Shown here: positions 46,945 through 58,088 of the stretch, in pieces
Numbering within the stretch: the stretch's first letter is position 1
Layout of the letters: the number at the start of each line of letters is the position of its first letter
NCBI RefSeq assembly: GCF_040717535.1
Contig: NZ_JBFEFI010000002.1
Coordinates: 124,001 to 188,000 of the forward strand
Reading direction: 5' to 3'
From: Thalassoglobus sp. JC818
Lineage (GTDB): Bacteria; Planctomycetota; Planctomycetia; Planctomycetales; Planctomycetaceae
Length of the DNA: 64,000 nt
The notes under the pieces: generated by a model
The model's input: only the letters and a program-made list of their open reading frames with translations
Told to the model about the DNA's origin: nothing
Databases searched by the model: none
Position numbers and translations under genes: made by a program

Positions 46945-48066
46945 TCAACCCGTCGTCCTCTCCAGAAAACTTCCCGGCAACCGGCGAACGAGGCGTTTCA
47001 TTTCGAGGACTGTGATCGTCGACAAAACACGCGAGGTCGGCATCTGTGATTCCGAGAGAACCTGATCAATGGGCGTGGCGACAGTGTCGACAAGATTCAA
47101 GATCGCCCGTTCCTGTTCATTCAGATTTAATTCGCGAGGCGTGTGAATCGTCTTGTCGTCGTCGGTTTTCAGGGGCGAGCTCAGTGGAGCGAGCGATTCC
47201 AGAACGTCATCGAAGTGACGGACCAGCGTTGCTCCGTCACGGATCAAGTTATGACATCCCAGGCTCGCAGGCGTATCGATTCGTCCCGGAACCGCGAACA
47301 CCTCGCGGTTCTGTTCCATCGCATGTCGGGCTGTATGAAGTGACCCGCTTTTCTCGCTGGCTTCGATGATAATTACGCCCAGCGACATCCCCGCGATGAT
47401 GCGATTCCGCTGCGGAAACAACCCCCGCTGTGGACCACGTTCGAGCGGAGACTCAGAAACAAGTGCGCCCTGATCAACAATTCGGTTGGCAAGATCGACA
47501 TGCTCAGGAGGATAGGTTTTCAGAAGGCCAGTTGCACAGACGGCAATTGTGCGTCCGCCAGCTTCCAATGCACCAGCATGCGCAGCAGCGTCGATCCCCC
47601 GCGCCAATCCACTCACCACCACGATCCCAGCTCGCGCCAGAGCTCCGGCGAAGCGGTGTGCTTGTGTTCGTCCGTAATGGGTGCAACTTCGAGAGCCAAC
47701 GATCGCGACAGCCAGCCGGTCTTCGGGAAGCAAATTCTGACGGATCGAAAGCACCGGCGGAGGATCACTCGTTTCCTTTAGTGATGGTGGGTACTCCGCT
47801 GAGGAACGCGGAACGATGCGGATTCCGTGCTTCTGGGCTTTCGCCACTTCGTCACGTGCCTGATCGAGATTGCAGTGTTTTGTGATCTCGGCGGAGACTT
47901 TCGGCCCAATGCCTGCCACGTTCAACAGCTCTGATCCAGGAGCATCGAAAATGGATTCGGCTGAACCGAATCGTTGAAACAGAAGCGACTGTAATCGCGG
48001 GCCCAACCCGGAAATGAGATTTAACTGAACAGCAGCGAGAGTCTCTCGGTCGTCTTCTGGGGCCAT
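46945..48066 (-). CDS. dprA: DNA-processing protein DprA
   Basis: The 373-residue protein protects incoming single-stranded DNA and loads RecA in transformation. An N-terminal helix-hairpin-helix part (about 8-60: ISGLGPRLQSLLFQRFGSAESI) precedes the Rossmann-like core, with IVGSRSCTHYGR, SGLARGIDAAAHAGAL, PLERGPQRGLFPQRNRIIAG and a C-terminal winged-helix-like segment (about 305-365). The ATG at 48066 is preferred to the TTG at 48081. The gene lies 37 bases after truB on the same strand, so they are probably in one operon. Confidence 0.96.
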   Translation of the reverse strand: MAPEDDRETLAAVQLNLISGLGPRLQSLLFQRFGSAESIFDAPGSELLNVAGIGPKVSAEITKHCNLDQARDEVAKAQKHGIRIVPRSSAEYPPSLKETSDPPPVLSIRQNLLPEDRLAVAIVGSRSCTHYGRTQAHRFAGALARAGIVVVSGLARGIDAAAHAGALEAGGRTIAVCATGLLKTYPPEHVDLANRIVDQGALVSESPLERGPQRGLFPQRNRIIAGMSLGVIIIEASEKSGSLHTARHAMEQNREVFAVPGRIDTPASLGCHNLIRDGATLVRHFDDVLESLAPLSSPLKTDDDKTIHTPRELNLNEQERAILNLVDTVATPIDQVLSESQMPTSRVLSTITVLEMKRLVRRLPGSFLERTTG

Positions 48067-48103
48067 AGCCAATCCAGTCAAAGGAAGAGTTGTCAGAGTC
48101 AGA

Positions 48104-49003
48104 TCAATTCGCGGAAAACATCATCTTGGGGCGGAGTAACTCCTCACGAATTTCAGCAATTCCAGCGAGCTGCTGTTCTTCGTCGACCACCGCAATCGGA
48201 TCAGATTCAGAGATTCCCTGAAGAAGGGATTCTTCGATCTCCAAATCCGTGACACGGATCTTTTGACCGAAGACTAATCTTTGAAGTGTTTGCTGGTCGA
48301 CGACGAGTCGCGGCAAGTGGGGGAGTGCAGTCAGAGGAGGAATAACGGCCGACTCGAAAACTTCACGATTCAGGTGTTCCACGTCGATGGCCTGATCGAC
48401 GTGAAAGGGACCCACGCTGGTTCGTTCGAGGCTGCTCATTGCTGCTTCGGTTCCCAACCGTTGAGCGATGTCACGACCGAGTGATCGAACGTATGTCCCC
48501 GTTCCGCATTCGAGCGTCAGTTCAAAGGACTTCTCGTCCAAGTCGGTCAATTCAAGTTTTTCAATCGTGACTGTTCGGGCCGGGATTTCGACATCCTCAC
48601 CGCGCCGGGCGGCTTTGTAAGCTCGCTCTCCATTCACTTTGATGGCGGAGTACACCGGCGGAATTTGTTCGATCGTTCCAGTGAATTCGGGAAGAATGGC
48701 TTCGATTTCTTTCCTGTTCGGAACCGGCTTTCCGTCGAGGTATTCGAGTTCTCCTTCAATGTCGTCGGTGTTACTCCGAACACCCAAGAGGAACCGTCCT
48801 CGATACGTCTTGTGATGTTGGTGAATGAGCGGCATCAACCTTGTAGCTGGTCCCAGGCAAACGACTAGAACGCCAGTTGCCAAAGGATCTAAAGTGCCAG
48901 CATGACCGCACTTTACACGTCGCCCTGCCAAGCGGCTGACTCGGTTCACAACATCCCGCGACGTCCAGTCGCTCGGCTTGTTGAGGTTCAAAACACCAAA
49001 CAT
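48104..49003 (-). CDS. truB: tRNA pseudouridine-55 synthase
   Basis: The 299-residue enzyme makes pseudouridine 55 in the T-loop of tRNAs. It has the family start FGVLNLNKPSDWTSRDVV, the catalytic Asp39 in GHAGTLDPLATGVL, IPPVYSAIKVNGERAY and the LTDLDEKSFELTLECGTGTYVRSLGRD block. AGGGAAG lies 2-3 bases before the ATG. It sits between sppA (upstream, 55 bases) and dprA. Confidence 0.97.
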   Translation of the reverse strand: MFGVLNLNKPSDWTSRDVVNRVSRLAGRRVKCGHAGTLDPLATGVLVVCLGPATRLMPLIHQHHKTYRGRFLLGVRSNTDDIEGELEYLDGKPVPNRKEIEAILPEFTGTIEQIPPVYSAIKVNGERAYKAARRGEDVEIPARTVTIEKLELTDLDEKSFELTLECGTGTYVRSLGRDIAQRLGTEAAMSSLERTSVGPFHVDQAIDVEHLNREVFESAVIPPLTALPHLPRLVVDQQTLQRLVFGQKIRVTDLEIEESLLQGISESDPIAVVDEEQQLAGIAEIREELLRPKMMFSAN

Positions 49004-49058
49004 AACTTCCCTGAAAGACTAATCTTTTCCTCGAATCGAATGAGACAGCCTGGATTGC

Positions 49059-50102
49059 CTAAGGCTTCAGTTGAGGTCTTGAAACATTCATTTCGTGAGG
49101 AAGCCCGAAGAGATAGAAAGCTCGAGGCGTTGCCAGATCGATGAGTGACGAAACCGGATCGAATTCAACTTTCGGCAGAGAGGTTGTCGCTCCGAGCAGC
49201 GTTTCTGAGAGAGACATGGGGTGGCTGTAGTTGACCACTTGATAAGAGCTCAATCCAAGTTTCTCGGCGAGCAGATCGATTGTGTCGCTCTCGAACGAGA
49301 TCTCGTCCACGAGACCGTTTTCGACAGCCTGATCCGCTGTGTAAACCTGTCCGGTGGCGAGTTCGCGGATCGCTTCCATATCGAGATTGCTGCGGTTCTC
49401 GTCGATGACCGTCAGGAAGCGATTGAATGAATCTTCGATGATGGCATCCCAGACCGCGCGTTCCTGATCATCCAAATCTTTGAATGGGTTGAGTGAGTCT
49501 TTGAACGGGCCGGTCACCAGCGATTCCGATTTCACGCCGACCTTCTCCGCAAGCTCCGTCGCGTTGTATCGAGGAATGATGACCCCAATCGAACCAGTCC
49601 AGGTTGTCGGTTCGGCATAGATCGGAGCTTCCGGGCCGCCGCCCATCGCGATGTAATAGCCTCCGGAAGCTGCGATGCCTTTCATTTGAACGTAGATCGG
49701 CTTCTTCTCTGCGAGCAGCTTGAGCTTGTGGTAAATCTCGTGGCTGTCGGAGACGAGTCCACCGGGGCTGTCGATGACGAGCAGTACGCCTTTGACGCTG
49801 TCGTCTTCACGCACGTGGTCGATCGTCTTTTTAATGCGTTCGGTGTAGGGAGGCATGATCGTGAAGCCAACCTGAATCCGAGCGATTTTGCTGTCAGCCA
49901 AGCGAGTCCCTGAGTGAAATTTCTCCGTGGGCTGATCCGCATCGACAGCGAATTCGGCAAAAGATGCCATGAAACCCAGATTCATCAACACGGAAAAACC
50001 GAGTGCGAGAAGAAGAATGATCACCAGCCATCTTCGTCCTCGCTGCTGAATGATAATCGTGGGCATATTGGGATCGCCCTTGGTGAGAATTCGTTCGGCC
50101 AT
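49059..50102 (-). CDS. sppA: Signal peptide peptidase SppA
   Basis: The 347-residue membrane protease degrades leftover signal peptides. A single membrane helix (about 25-46) is followed by the ClpP-like core. The dyad is Ser146 in GIAASGGYYIA and Lys201 in TGPFKDSLNPF, the arrangement of the short, tetra-/octameric SppA forms. A Met13 start (50066) cannot be excluded. It heads the sppA-truB-dprA run. Confidence 0.95.
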   Translation of the reverse strand: MAERILTKGDPNMPTIIIQQRGRRWLVIILLLALGFSVLMNLGFMASFAEFAVDADQPTEKFHSGTRLADSKIARIQVGFTIMPPYTERIKKTIDHVREDDSVKGVLLVIDSPGGLVSDSHEIYHKLKLLAEKKPIYVQMKGIAASGGYYIAMGGGPEAPIYAEPTTWTGSIGVIIPRYNATELAEKVGVKSESLVTGPFKDSLNPFKDLDDQERAVWDAIIEDSFNRFLTVIDENRSNLDMEAIRELATGQVYTADQAVENGLVDEISFESDTIDLLAEKLGLSSYQVVNYSHPMSLSETLLGATTSLPKVEFDPVSSLIDLATPRAFYLFGLPHEMNVSRPQLKP

Positions 50103-50393
50103 GTCACTCTGCGGGGTTTTGGGAAAGTTTATGTGTCGTGAGGCGTGTAGGACTTCACGTCATTGTTCGCGTCGAAACGCTTGGAATTGTCGTAACGTCG
50201 ATGAAATCCCTCTCAACGAGAAGTCGATAGTTTTTTCAACGACCGGTTGTAGCGAATGTGATCATTCTACATGTCGGTCGTCAAATGACCTTGCTCGTTC
50301 TCGTAGCGATTATCGGGAACGAGCCAGCGAACGGCAATCTTCAGATCGCCGTCATTCTTGCATCGACAGCACGAGTCTGAATTCGAGGACGTT

Positions 50394-52424
50394 ATGAGTC
50401 GCTATCGCAAACTTGCTCTCGAGACCCGAGCACTTCTTCTAGCTTCTGCGACAGGAGCGGCACTGCTGGCCCCAACGTTGAGGACCTTTGCAGTCGATTC
50501 AGCAACTCCGGGACGACCCAGCGCTTACCAGTCCAGCGCTGAATCTTCCGCTTCGAACTCCACAGCTGTGAACCAGCGTTTGCAATCTTTGTATGGTTCG
50601 CCGCAGCAAGTTCAACAGACATCGGGAGAGAATCGCGTTCAGCCGATTCCCGTTCAGGCGCCTCGACCGTTGGTGACCAACAACGCGCAGCCAATCGCGC
50701 AAACTGCTGGAACTCGCGAAACTCCGAAGAAACGCAGCTTCTTCGATCGACTTGTGAGTCGCTTCAAAGGGAGCGGTCCAGTCTCTTCAGGTCCGCCAAA
50801 GGACCCGGGCATGCGATATCCGAAAGCTTCGGACTCGCCAGCTCAATATCGTTCGACTCCACCGCGCCCATTGGCTCAGCCTGCGACGAGTGCTCCGCCG
50901 AGCATGGCCCCGCTTGCTGAATCCAATCCTGGCACGACAGGACAACCGTTAAGTTTTCCGCGACAATCGGCGCCAATGACTCCAGTCAAGCCATCGCCGT
51001 CGACCACAGCGAGTGTTTCGCGTCCATCAGGATTTATTCCTCCGTTGCCAGGTGAGGAGTTCTCCGATGAGCTGACGATCACAGCTCGCTCTTCACAGAC
51101 GAATGAGAAGAAGACTACTGAAGAGAAAGTGGCCCAGACGCCGGTTGATTCTCGAAGCCGCGCCTTCGAAGAGGTGATCGAGCAAGCTCCGAAAGCTTCT
51201 GAGTTTGAACAGCCGATTGTGCGTGACGATTCTTCACTCCCGGTCCTGGACTTGGAAGCTTTGCTCGCTGATGAACAAAAAGTTGAAGCTGAGATGACCG
51301 TTCAGGTTCAGCCTGCGGCACCGGAAATTGACCTGCCTGCTCCAGAGCAGGATTCGCCCGCAGCATTCCCAGCGGAAGAACTTTCCGAAGCTGCATCGCC
51401 GTCCCAAAATGAAGCTGTCGCAGACGTTCCAATGCCTGAACTGAATGCCGATCTCTTCTTCCCCGGAGACGCGGAAGTGACAGCAGTCGAACAGGAGCAA
51501 GAAGTTCTCGTTCCCGAACCGGAACAGGATGCTTTCCCTGAGCCAGAGATGAATCTGGACACAGCAGAAGTCGCTGGCAATTCCTCGGGCTTCTTCTTTG
51601 AAGATGAAGTTCCTGCACCTGCTCCTCAATCGTCACAAGAGCCTTCATCAGACGCCGCTGAATCGAACGAATTCGATTGGGCCGAAACAGATCCGCAGGT
51701 CGCGGAATCAGAAGAAGCTGAAGAGGCAATGGAAGAACCGTACACAGGTTTGTCTTTGGAAGAAGGGCTGTTTGTCGACCTTCCGCTTCCCGCACCAGCT
51801 GATGAAGATGACTCCACGAAGTTGAAGGAAGAGCCGGGATTTGTCCGGTTGGATGATAGTGCAGAACCCGAGGCGGAAGTTCCACCACAGCTCGAATTGC
51901 CACCTCTCTTTACAGCCGATGCGAAGCCAGAGCAGATGGACCGCGAGGCAGAAGTGGTCGCCCAATCGGAAGTCCCAGCTCCGACTTTGACCCCTTCCGT
52001 CAAACCGACGATCACTCCCAAGCTGCAGCCGACTCCCGGACCGGAGACACAAGATCCGAAGAAAGAGAAAGCGGACCTGATCAAGGAACGTGAACATCTC
52101 GCCGGGCTGAAAGGGTTCTGTCCCGTCGCACTTCGCGATACTCGAGAACTGCTCGATACGGACGACCGGTATTCTGCCATCTTCAATAACCGTGAGTACT
52201 CGTTCTCATCTCCACATGCACTGGAAAGCTTCCTGGCGAGCCCAGCCAAGTACGCTCCAGCTTTGCGGGGATCGGATGTGATTCACTACGCTCTGACCGG
52301 AGAAGAAGAAGAAGGCAGCCTCAACCATGCAGTCTGGTACAAAGGACGTCTTTATCTCTTCACGAGTGTGGAGACGATGGAAACCTTTGTCGCTGCTCCG
52401 AGCAGCCATGCAACGAACCTGTAG
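50394..52424 (+). CDS. Secreted Pro/Glu-rich protein with C-terminal YHS-like repeats
   Basis: The 676-residue product has a signal-like N-terminus (about 1-34, ending near TFAVDS), a 500-residue low-complexity part rich in Pro, Ser, Glu and Ala (heavily negative from about residue 250), and a C-terminal segment (about 575-676). That segment reads LKGFCPVALRDTRELLDTDDRY..IFNNREYSFSSPHALESFLASPAKYAP, followed by HAVWYKGRLYLFTSVETMETFVAAP, which looks like two YHS-type units in tandem; only the first carries a Cys. YHS units bind metal in some proteins, but the full ligand set is not seen here. The start at 50394 has GAGGA 5 bases upstream. Confidence 0.75.
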   Translation: MSRYRKLALETRALLLASATGAALLAPTLRTFAVDSATPGRPSAYQSSAESSASNSTAVNQRLQSLYGSPQQVQQTSGENRVQPIPVQAPRPLVTNNAQPIAQTAGTRETPKKRSFFDRLVSRFKGSGPVSSGPPKDPGMRYPKASDSPAQYRSTPPRPLAQPATSAPPSMAPLAESNPGTTGQPLSFPRQSAPMTPVKPSPSTTASVSRPSGFIPPLPGEEFSDELTITARSSQTNEKKTTEEKVAQTPVDSRSRAFEEVIEQAPKASEFEQPIVRDDSSLPVLDLEALLADEQKVEAEMTVQVQPAAPEIDLPAPEQDSPAAFPAEELSEAASPSQNEAVADVPMPELNADLFFPGDAEVTAVEQEQEVLVPEPEQDAFPEPEMNLDTAEVAGNSSGFFFEDEVPAPAPQSSQEPSSDAAESNEFDWAETDPQVAESEEAEEAMEEPYTGLSLEEGLFVDLPLPAPADEDDSTKLKEEPGFVRLDDSAEPEAEVPPQLELPPLFTADAKPEQMDREAEVVAQSEVPAPTLTPSVKPTITPKLQPTPGPETQDPKKEKADLIKEREHLAGLKGFCPVALRDTRELLDTDDRYSAIFNNREYSFSSPHALESFLASPAKYAPALRGSDVIHYALTGEEEEGSLNHAVWYKGRLYLFTSVETMETFVAAPSSHATNL

Positions 52425-52859
52425 TCTCATCGTCGGTCGTTCAGATCGATAGATTGCTCATCCTGTGGTGCGTCCAGCAATTGTGCTGAATGACGCGAGA
52501 CGCCAAAACCCCCGATCCACACTTCGTGGTCGGGGGTTTTCTCATTTCCACAGCAGTGCTTCTGTGCCGGTCACTCATCGCTTTCACCGGCCGCGCGAGT
52601 TGTCCACATTGGAAGCATCGTCAACGAACTTGGGTCTCAAGTGGCCGATCCGCGAGACACTTCAATCAGCCCAAATGCGTTCGCAAGGTATTTTCAGAAG
52701 ATTCCCCAAGTTTTTGATGCCATCAGTGATAATTTCGGTCCGAATTGCGGTTTTGCCTATACTGAGGCACTCAACTGGAGTAGTGTCTTTCTATTCCTTT
52801 TTCGAAAACAGGGGCGCCGTGCGCGCTCATCATGACGGAAATCTTGAGGAGATTACTGA
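52425..52859. other. Terminator and leader region before ahcY
   Basis: The 435 bases hold the terminator at 52505 and then the ahcY leader. I looked for an S-adenosylhomocysteine riboswitch core in the leader and did not recognise one. A TATACT box near 52757 could be a -10, but no good -35 was seen. Open frames here are not convincing genes. Confidence 0.4.
52505..52540 (+). terminator. Intrinsic terminator, works on both strands
   Basis: A long near-perfect stem: AAAACCCCCGA (52505-52515) with TCGGGGGTTTT (52530-52540), plus inner pairs CCAC/GTGG. T-runs flank it on both strands. It follows the secreted protein gene by 80 bases. Confidence 0.9.
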
Positions 52860-54188
<1,329 letters not shown>

Positions 54189-54247
54189 GAGCTTGGAATT
54201 CACCGTTGGGTGAGTTCAGCTAGTATTCGAGATCTATAAAACGCTGA

Positions 54248-54284
54248 GAAGCGACCTCTCATCTGGGAGGTCGCTTCTTTTTTG
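54248..54284 (+). terminator. Intrinsic terminator of ahcY
   Basis: GAAGCGACCTC (54248-54258) pairs perfectly with GAGGTCGCTTC (54267-54277), loop of eight, then a run of T. Confidence 0.93.
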
Positions 54285-54355
54285 TTCCATCGTGCTTAAC
54301 GGATGTTCTTCAGACTCGTGTTGCTCGCCGAAGTGCGGTGCGGATTTGAGCGATG

Positions 54356-55138
54356 TTATGTCCCAGCGGGGGAAGAGGGTTTATTGAGTCCCCCAAACCG
54401 ACGGTCGCGCGATGCAAAACCTTTTAATGCTGAGAAGAGTTCTTCTGAGCGGAAGTCCGGCCAGAGAGTTTCGGTAACCCACAATTCGGCGTAACTGATT
54501 TGCCAGAGGAGAAAGTTGCTGACACGCATTTCGCCGGCTGTTCGAATCAACAGGTCGGGATCTCCCATATCCGCGGTGTAAAGGTGTTTGGCGACCGTTT
54601 CTTCGGTGATCTCCTCCGGGAGAAGTTCCCCTTTGAGAGCACGTTCGCAAATACTTCGGACAGCCATCACCAGTTCATCTCGAGCCCCATAATCGAGGGC
54701 CAGGCACAGCCTCATTCCCGGATTGTGTGCGCTCATTTCGATCGTCTGATTGACTTCCGAAAGAATTCGGGAACTGATGCGATCCGTTCTTCCGATCGTT
54801 GAGAACCGGATGTCCTGCCGCATGATCTCCTCTCGCTCAGCAACGACGTAACGTTGGAGAAGACTCATGAGAAGTTCGAGTTCCAGCCGTGGTCTCTTCC
54901 AGTTCTCGCTGCTGAAGCAATAGAGAGTCAACTGCTCAACATTCAGGCGAGCGCACTCCTCGACGACGGTCCGCACACTTTGCACACCCCTACGGTGACC
55001 TTCAATTCGAGGAAGTCCGCGTTGCTGTGCCCAACGACCATTTCCGTCCATAATCATGGCGATATGACGGGGAATTTTCTCGCGGCTCAGTCCGAGTGCG
55101 TTCAGGTCGTTATCTGTGTAAGGAGATTCAACAGCCAC
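54356..55138 (-). CDS. uppS: Undecaprenyl diphosphate synthase
   Basis: The 260-residue cis-prenyltransferase makes the C55 lipid carrier for cell-wall sugars. Signatures: IAMIMDGNGRWAQQRG (Asp31), GHRRGVQSVRTVV, LTLYCFSSENWKRP, DLLIRTAGEMRVSNFLLWQ and ELWVTETLWPDF. The two Arg and the Ser that hold the pyrophosphate are present in the RTAGEMRVS segment. Length is normal. Usually next to cdsA; here no cdsA is adjacent. Confidence 0.96.
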   Translation of the reverse strand: MAVESPYTDNDLNALGLSREKIPRHIAMIMDGNGRWAQQRGLPRIEGHRRGVQSVRTVVEECARLNVEQLTLYCFSSENWKRPRLELELLMSLLQRYVVAEREEIMRQDIRFSTIGRTDRISSRILSEVNQTIEMSAHNPGMRLCLALDYGARDELVMAVRSICERALKGELLPEEITEETVAKHLYTADMGDPDLLIRTAGEMRVSNFLLWQISYAELWVTETLWPDFRSEELFSALKGFASRDRRFGGLNKPSSPAGT

Positions 55139-55257
55139 GTGTAGGGGACCAGTGTATCGAAGTTGGAAATGAGAGCATCGCGTCCACGGCTATTGTGTCG
55201 CATGGACACAACAAGAGCAAATGGTGCCAGTGAACTGTTCAGATCACATCAAGATTC

Positions 55258-56805
55258 TCAGGACTCAGCAGCTTTGGCTTGAAGTCGATCGCCAATCATA
55301 TGGTGCATGATCAGAGTGATTCCACCGGTGATCATACATCCAACCATGACAAGTGCCTCCCATCCATTAGATACTCCGCCCAAGGCAAAGAAGCTGATGA
55401 CGACCATATTCGATGCGATCATGATGAAGGCAGCCATCGAAATTGCGACAGGCCACACCCCCCATTTGGCGACGATCGAGCAATAGATCGATAAGTGGAG
55501 TCCCAGCAGGTACTGAAGGAGAAAGTAGCTGATGATCAGGAGGGCTTCAAATTCTTGAAGAAGGCTGCCGAGGCCCTCCCAAAATTCTTCGCCAAGCAAA
55601 ATGATTCCCAGCAGCATGCAAGCCAACAGCGGAAGGGTTGTGGTCAGTCCTCCCAGCACTTTCTCATAAGCGATTTCTCGGATCGATCGGGGAAGCATGA
55701 CGAGCGTCGACCAGGTCTTCTCTTGAAGCTCGTAGCGGAATACACGTGCTGAGACGATGGCCAGTTCGACGAACAAAAAGAAGATCGAATAGCCAAACAG
55801 CATTCCACCCAGCATCTCGGCGAAATCACTGCTCCGTCTCATAAAGAGAAAAGTGGCAGCGACGGCCAGACCCATATAAATTCCAAACTTCAAGATGATG
55901 AAAGTGGTTCCCCCACCGATGAATTGGAAGTCTTTCCAGATGATGGGGAAGCTTCCGATACGACGGCGTCGAGTCATGCCCTGTCGACGTCGAAGTCGAT
56001 CGAACAACCCGATCGAACCGGGTTCCTTTTCGTTCTGGGTCAAAACATCGAAAAACAGCCAAGACGTGATGAGGAGAACCGTCCCGACGACCAAATTGCT
56101 GATGACTTGAAAGTTCCACATGACAGGATTAGCACCGGTCGCCAGAATTTCGGAAATCTGAGTTTGGGCTGACCCTGACCGAATAGCATCGGAGACGAAT
56201 GTCGCCACTCCAGACAGAGGAAGGTTCGGAATTGCAAAAGCGAGCGAGCTGAGAATGAGCGGCAGGATGAATAGAGCCACCAGAATTCCAAATGCCAGCC
56301 CGCAGGCACTCGCGGTGGATGACATCAGCACCGAAGTCAGCAATCCAAGATTCCCGACGAGATACAAATGGGCGAACAAGGTCAGATAGCAGGCAACCAC
56401 CTGTTGCCACAGCACTCCGCCCAGCGTGACTGACAAGAAGTTAAAGGGTATCTGAACACTCAGCAGCAGGGCAGCACAGATCAGCCGTGGAATCCATTTC
56501 CCCAGAATGAGCGAAGTGCTGCCGACTCCTGCCATCCGCAGCAGGCTTAGGGTGCGTTCTTCCTTCTCTTCGGTGATGGCAGATGCGAAGAAAGCGGTTC
56601 CGGCGACCGTGATCGCCAGATAATTACAGATCATCACCGACCGAAAGAGGTCCAGTCCAGGAGCTGTTGAAAGGCCCGCCGTGGCCTGGAAGACGAAGAG
56701 CATCCACAGGATGAAGGCTCCCAAGAGAAAACGAATCACGTGGCCGCGCAGCTGACGTGCATCAGTTTGCAATGCACGTTTCACCAGGGCGAGAATGCGG
56801 TTCAT
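55258..56805 (-). CDS. ABC-2 type permease of the divergent ABC locus
   Basis: The 515-residue membrane protein has about twelve hydrophobic segments in two halves (about 25-250 and 295-510). AITEEKEERTLSLLRMAGVGSTSLILGKWIPRL is the typical ABC-2 loop after the second helix. The N-terminal half is a standard ABC-2 permease and the second half repeats the layout. It should pair with the ATPase encoded upstream at 56997-57941. A 191-base gap holding a palindromic repeat separates the two genes. Confidence 0.9.
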   Translation of the reverse strand: MNRILALVKRALQTDARQLRGHVIRFLLGAFILWMLFVFQATAGLSTAPGLDLFRSVMICNYLAITVAGTAFFASAITEEKEERTLSLLRMAGVGSTSLILGKWIPRLICAALLLSVQIPFNFLSVTLGGVLWQQVVACYLTLFAHLYLVGNLGLLTSVLMSSTASACGLAFGILVALFILPLILSSLAFAIPNLPLSGVATFVSDAIRSGSAQTQISEILATGANPVMWNFQVISNLVVGTVLLITSWLFFDVLTQNEKEPGSIGLFDRLRRRQGMTRRRRIGSFPIIWKDFQFIGGGTTFIILKFGIYMGLAVAATFLFMRRSSDFAEMLGGMLFGYSIFFLFVELAIVSARVFRYELQEKTWSTLVMLPRSIREIAYEKVLGGLTTTLPLLACMLLGIILLGEEFWEGLGSLLQEFEALLIISYFLLQYLLGLHLSIYCSIVAKWGVWPVAISMAAFIMIASNMVVISFFALGGVSNGWEALVMVGCMITGGITLIMHHMIGDRLQAKAAES

Positions 56806-56866
56806 AGAGTTCTTCGCTGACTCGGGAAGTGAAAGGTGACCGTTCGTCGGAAAGTCTCTTCATCGC

Positions 56867-56970
56867 TAGAGCAAGTTGCTCTTTCCTGTGCACTCGCTTG
56901 AACTGTTTCCTCAGGGGAAAGGCCGCGTTTGCTCGTGCGAGTGAGTGCAACAAAACTAGAAGATGCTCTA
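56867..56970. repeat. Dispersed palindromic repeat, copy B
   Basis: This longer copy runs from TAGAGCA (56867) to TGCTCTA (56964-56970), a terminal inverted repeat. Its first 29 bases match copy A at 38864 with one difference, and an internal CACTCGC/GCGAGTG pair suggests a fold-back about 100 bases long. No coding capacity. It lies between the ATPase and permease genes of one operon. Confidence 0.72.
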
Positions 56971-56996
56971 GCTGGCGGAGAAATCATGAACACGAT

Positions 56997-57941
56997 TTAG
57001 CTGCGGACGCCTCGTTCGGTCAAATCCATGAAGGCTTCGTTCAAGTGTCTCTGGTCTCGACCGAACTGCATGACGATCATTCCGTTCGCAATAATCGCAC
57101 TTAGCAACTGATTTCCATCGGTGATTGTCGGATCAATTTTGACACGGACATCGCTGCGGCCTTCAATCCCTTCGACTGAGAGAACTCCCGGCAGGGCGGA
57201 GAGTTGTGTTTCTGTTTCCTCCGCTGAGAGATCGACACGGATGCGGTAAGTGGGAGTCTCGGTTTGCTGATCCAGCAGTGCTTCCATCGGGCCACTGTAT
57301 TTGGTTTTGCCGCGATCGATGATCGTGACGCTGTCACATAGCTCAGCCAATTCGCTCAGAATGTGGCTTGAGATGAAAATCGTCTTCCCCATGCGTCGCA
57401 ATTCGCGGAGGATTTCCATCAACTCAATTCTCGCTCGTGGGTCGAGTCCGGAAGCGGGCTCGTCGAGCAAGAGAAGGTCGGGGTCGTTGACGAGCACACG
57501 GGCCAGGCTGACTCGCTGTTGCATCCCGCGCGAAAGTCCTTGAATAAAGTCATCCTTGCGGACATCCATGTCTGTCAAAGCGAGGACATCTGCGACGATT
57601 CGGTTTCGTTCTTTCAGCGTGAATCCATAAGCAGCAGCGAAGAAATCGAGGTACTCAAAAACGGTCATCTGGCGATACATGCTGAAGTGATCGGGCATGT
57701 AACCGATTCGCCGGCGAATGGCTTTGACGTTATTCCTGACGTCGTGTCCGAAGACGCGAATCTTTCCGACTTGCGGCTTGAGCAGAGTGCAAATCAGCTT
57801 GAGAGTGGTCGTTTTTCCTGCGCCGTTCGGGCCCACGAAACCATGAAGAGACTCAGGAGAAACCTGAAAAGAGATGCCATCGAGGGCTCGATGTTGTTTG
57901 AAAAGATGGCTGACGTTTTCGATTTCAATAACAGGATCCAT
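56997..57941 (-). CDS. ABC transporter ATP-binding protein 1 of the divergent locus
   Basis: The 314-residue ATPase has Walker A GPNGAGKT, signature LSRGMQQR, Walker B LLLLDEPASGLDPRARIEL and the H-loop ISSHIL. A C-terminal domain of about 90 residues follows (from TPTYRIRVDL), as in DrrA/CcmA-like exporters. It is a clear paralogue of the ATPase at 62517: both share GYMPD, SRG, DEPASGLDPRARIE and SSHIL..LA. The start at 57941 is chosen over 57986 because the family begins there. It stands between the large membrane protein and the permease gene, so it should energise that permease. Confidence 0.94.
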   Translation of the reverse strand: MDPVIEIENVSHLFKQHRALDGISFQVSPESLHGFVGPNGAGKTTTLKLICTLLKPQVGKIRVFGHDVRNNVKAIRRRIGYMPDHFSMYRQMTVFEYLDFFAAAYGFTLKERNRIVADVLALTDMDVRKDDFIQGLSRGMQQRVSLARVLVNDPDLLLLDEPASGLDPRARIELMEILRELRRMGKTIFISSHILSELAELCDSVTIIDRGKTKYSGPMEALLDQQTETPTYRIRVDLSAEETETQLSALPGVLSVEGIEGRSDVRVKIDPTITDGNQLLSAIIANGMIVMQFGRDQRHLNEAFMDLTERGVRS

Positions 57942-58088
57942 TTGACTCTCTTTTCTTGGTCTCAGTTGAGGGGTGGATCTTTCCACGAGTTTGTCTGATA
58001 AGTCTGAAGTCGCCTCGGCGAACGCGAATTCTTCTGTCGGAAGACGTTGTTGGAGTTGGCGTGCAGTGGACTCGCAGTGTTCCTTGCT

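Noticed and set aside
51115-51903. Minus-strand open frame of 262 codons within the Pro/Glu-rich gene
   Set aside because: Low-complexity codons on the plus strand create long open frames on the other; no start signal or known domain.
52541-52859. SAH riboswitch before ahcY
   Set aside because: The leader was read for the conserved core of the S-adenosylhomocysteine riboswitch and none was recognised; no strong alternative hairpins were seen.
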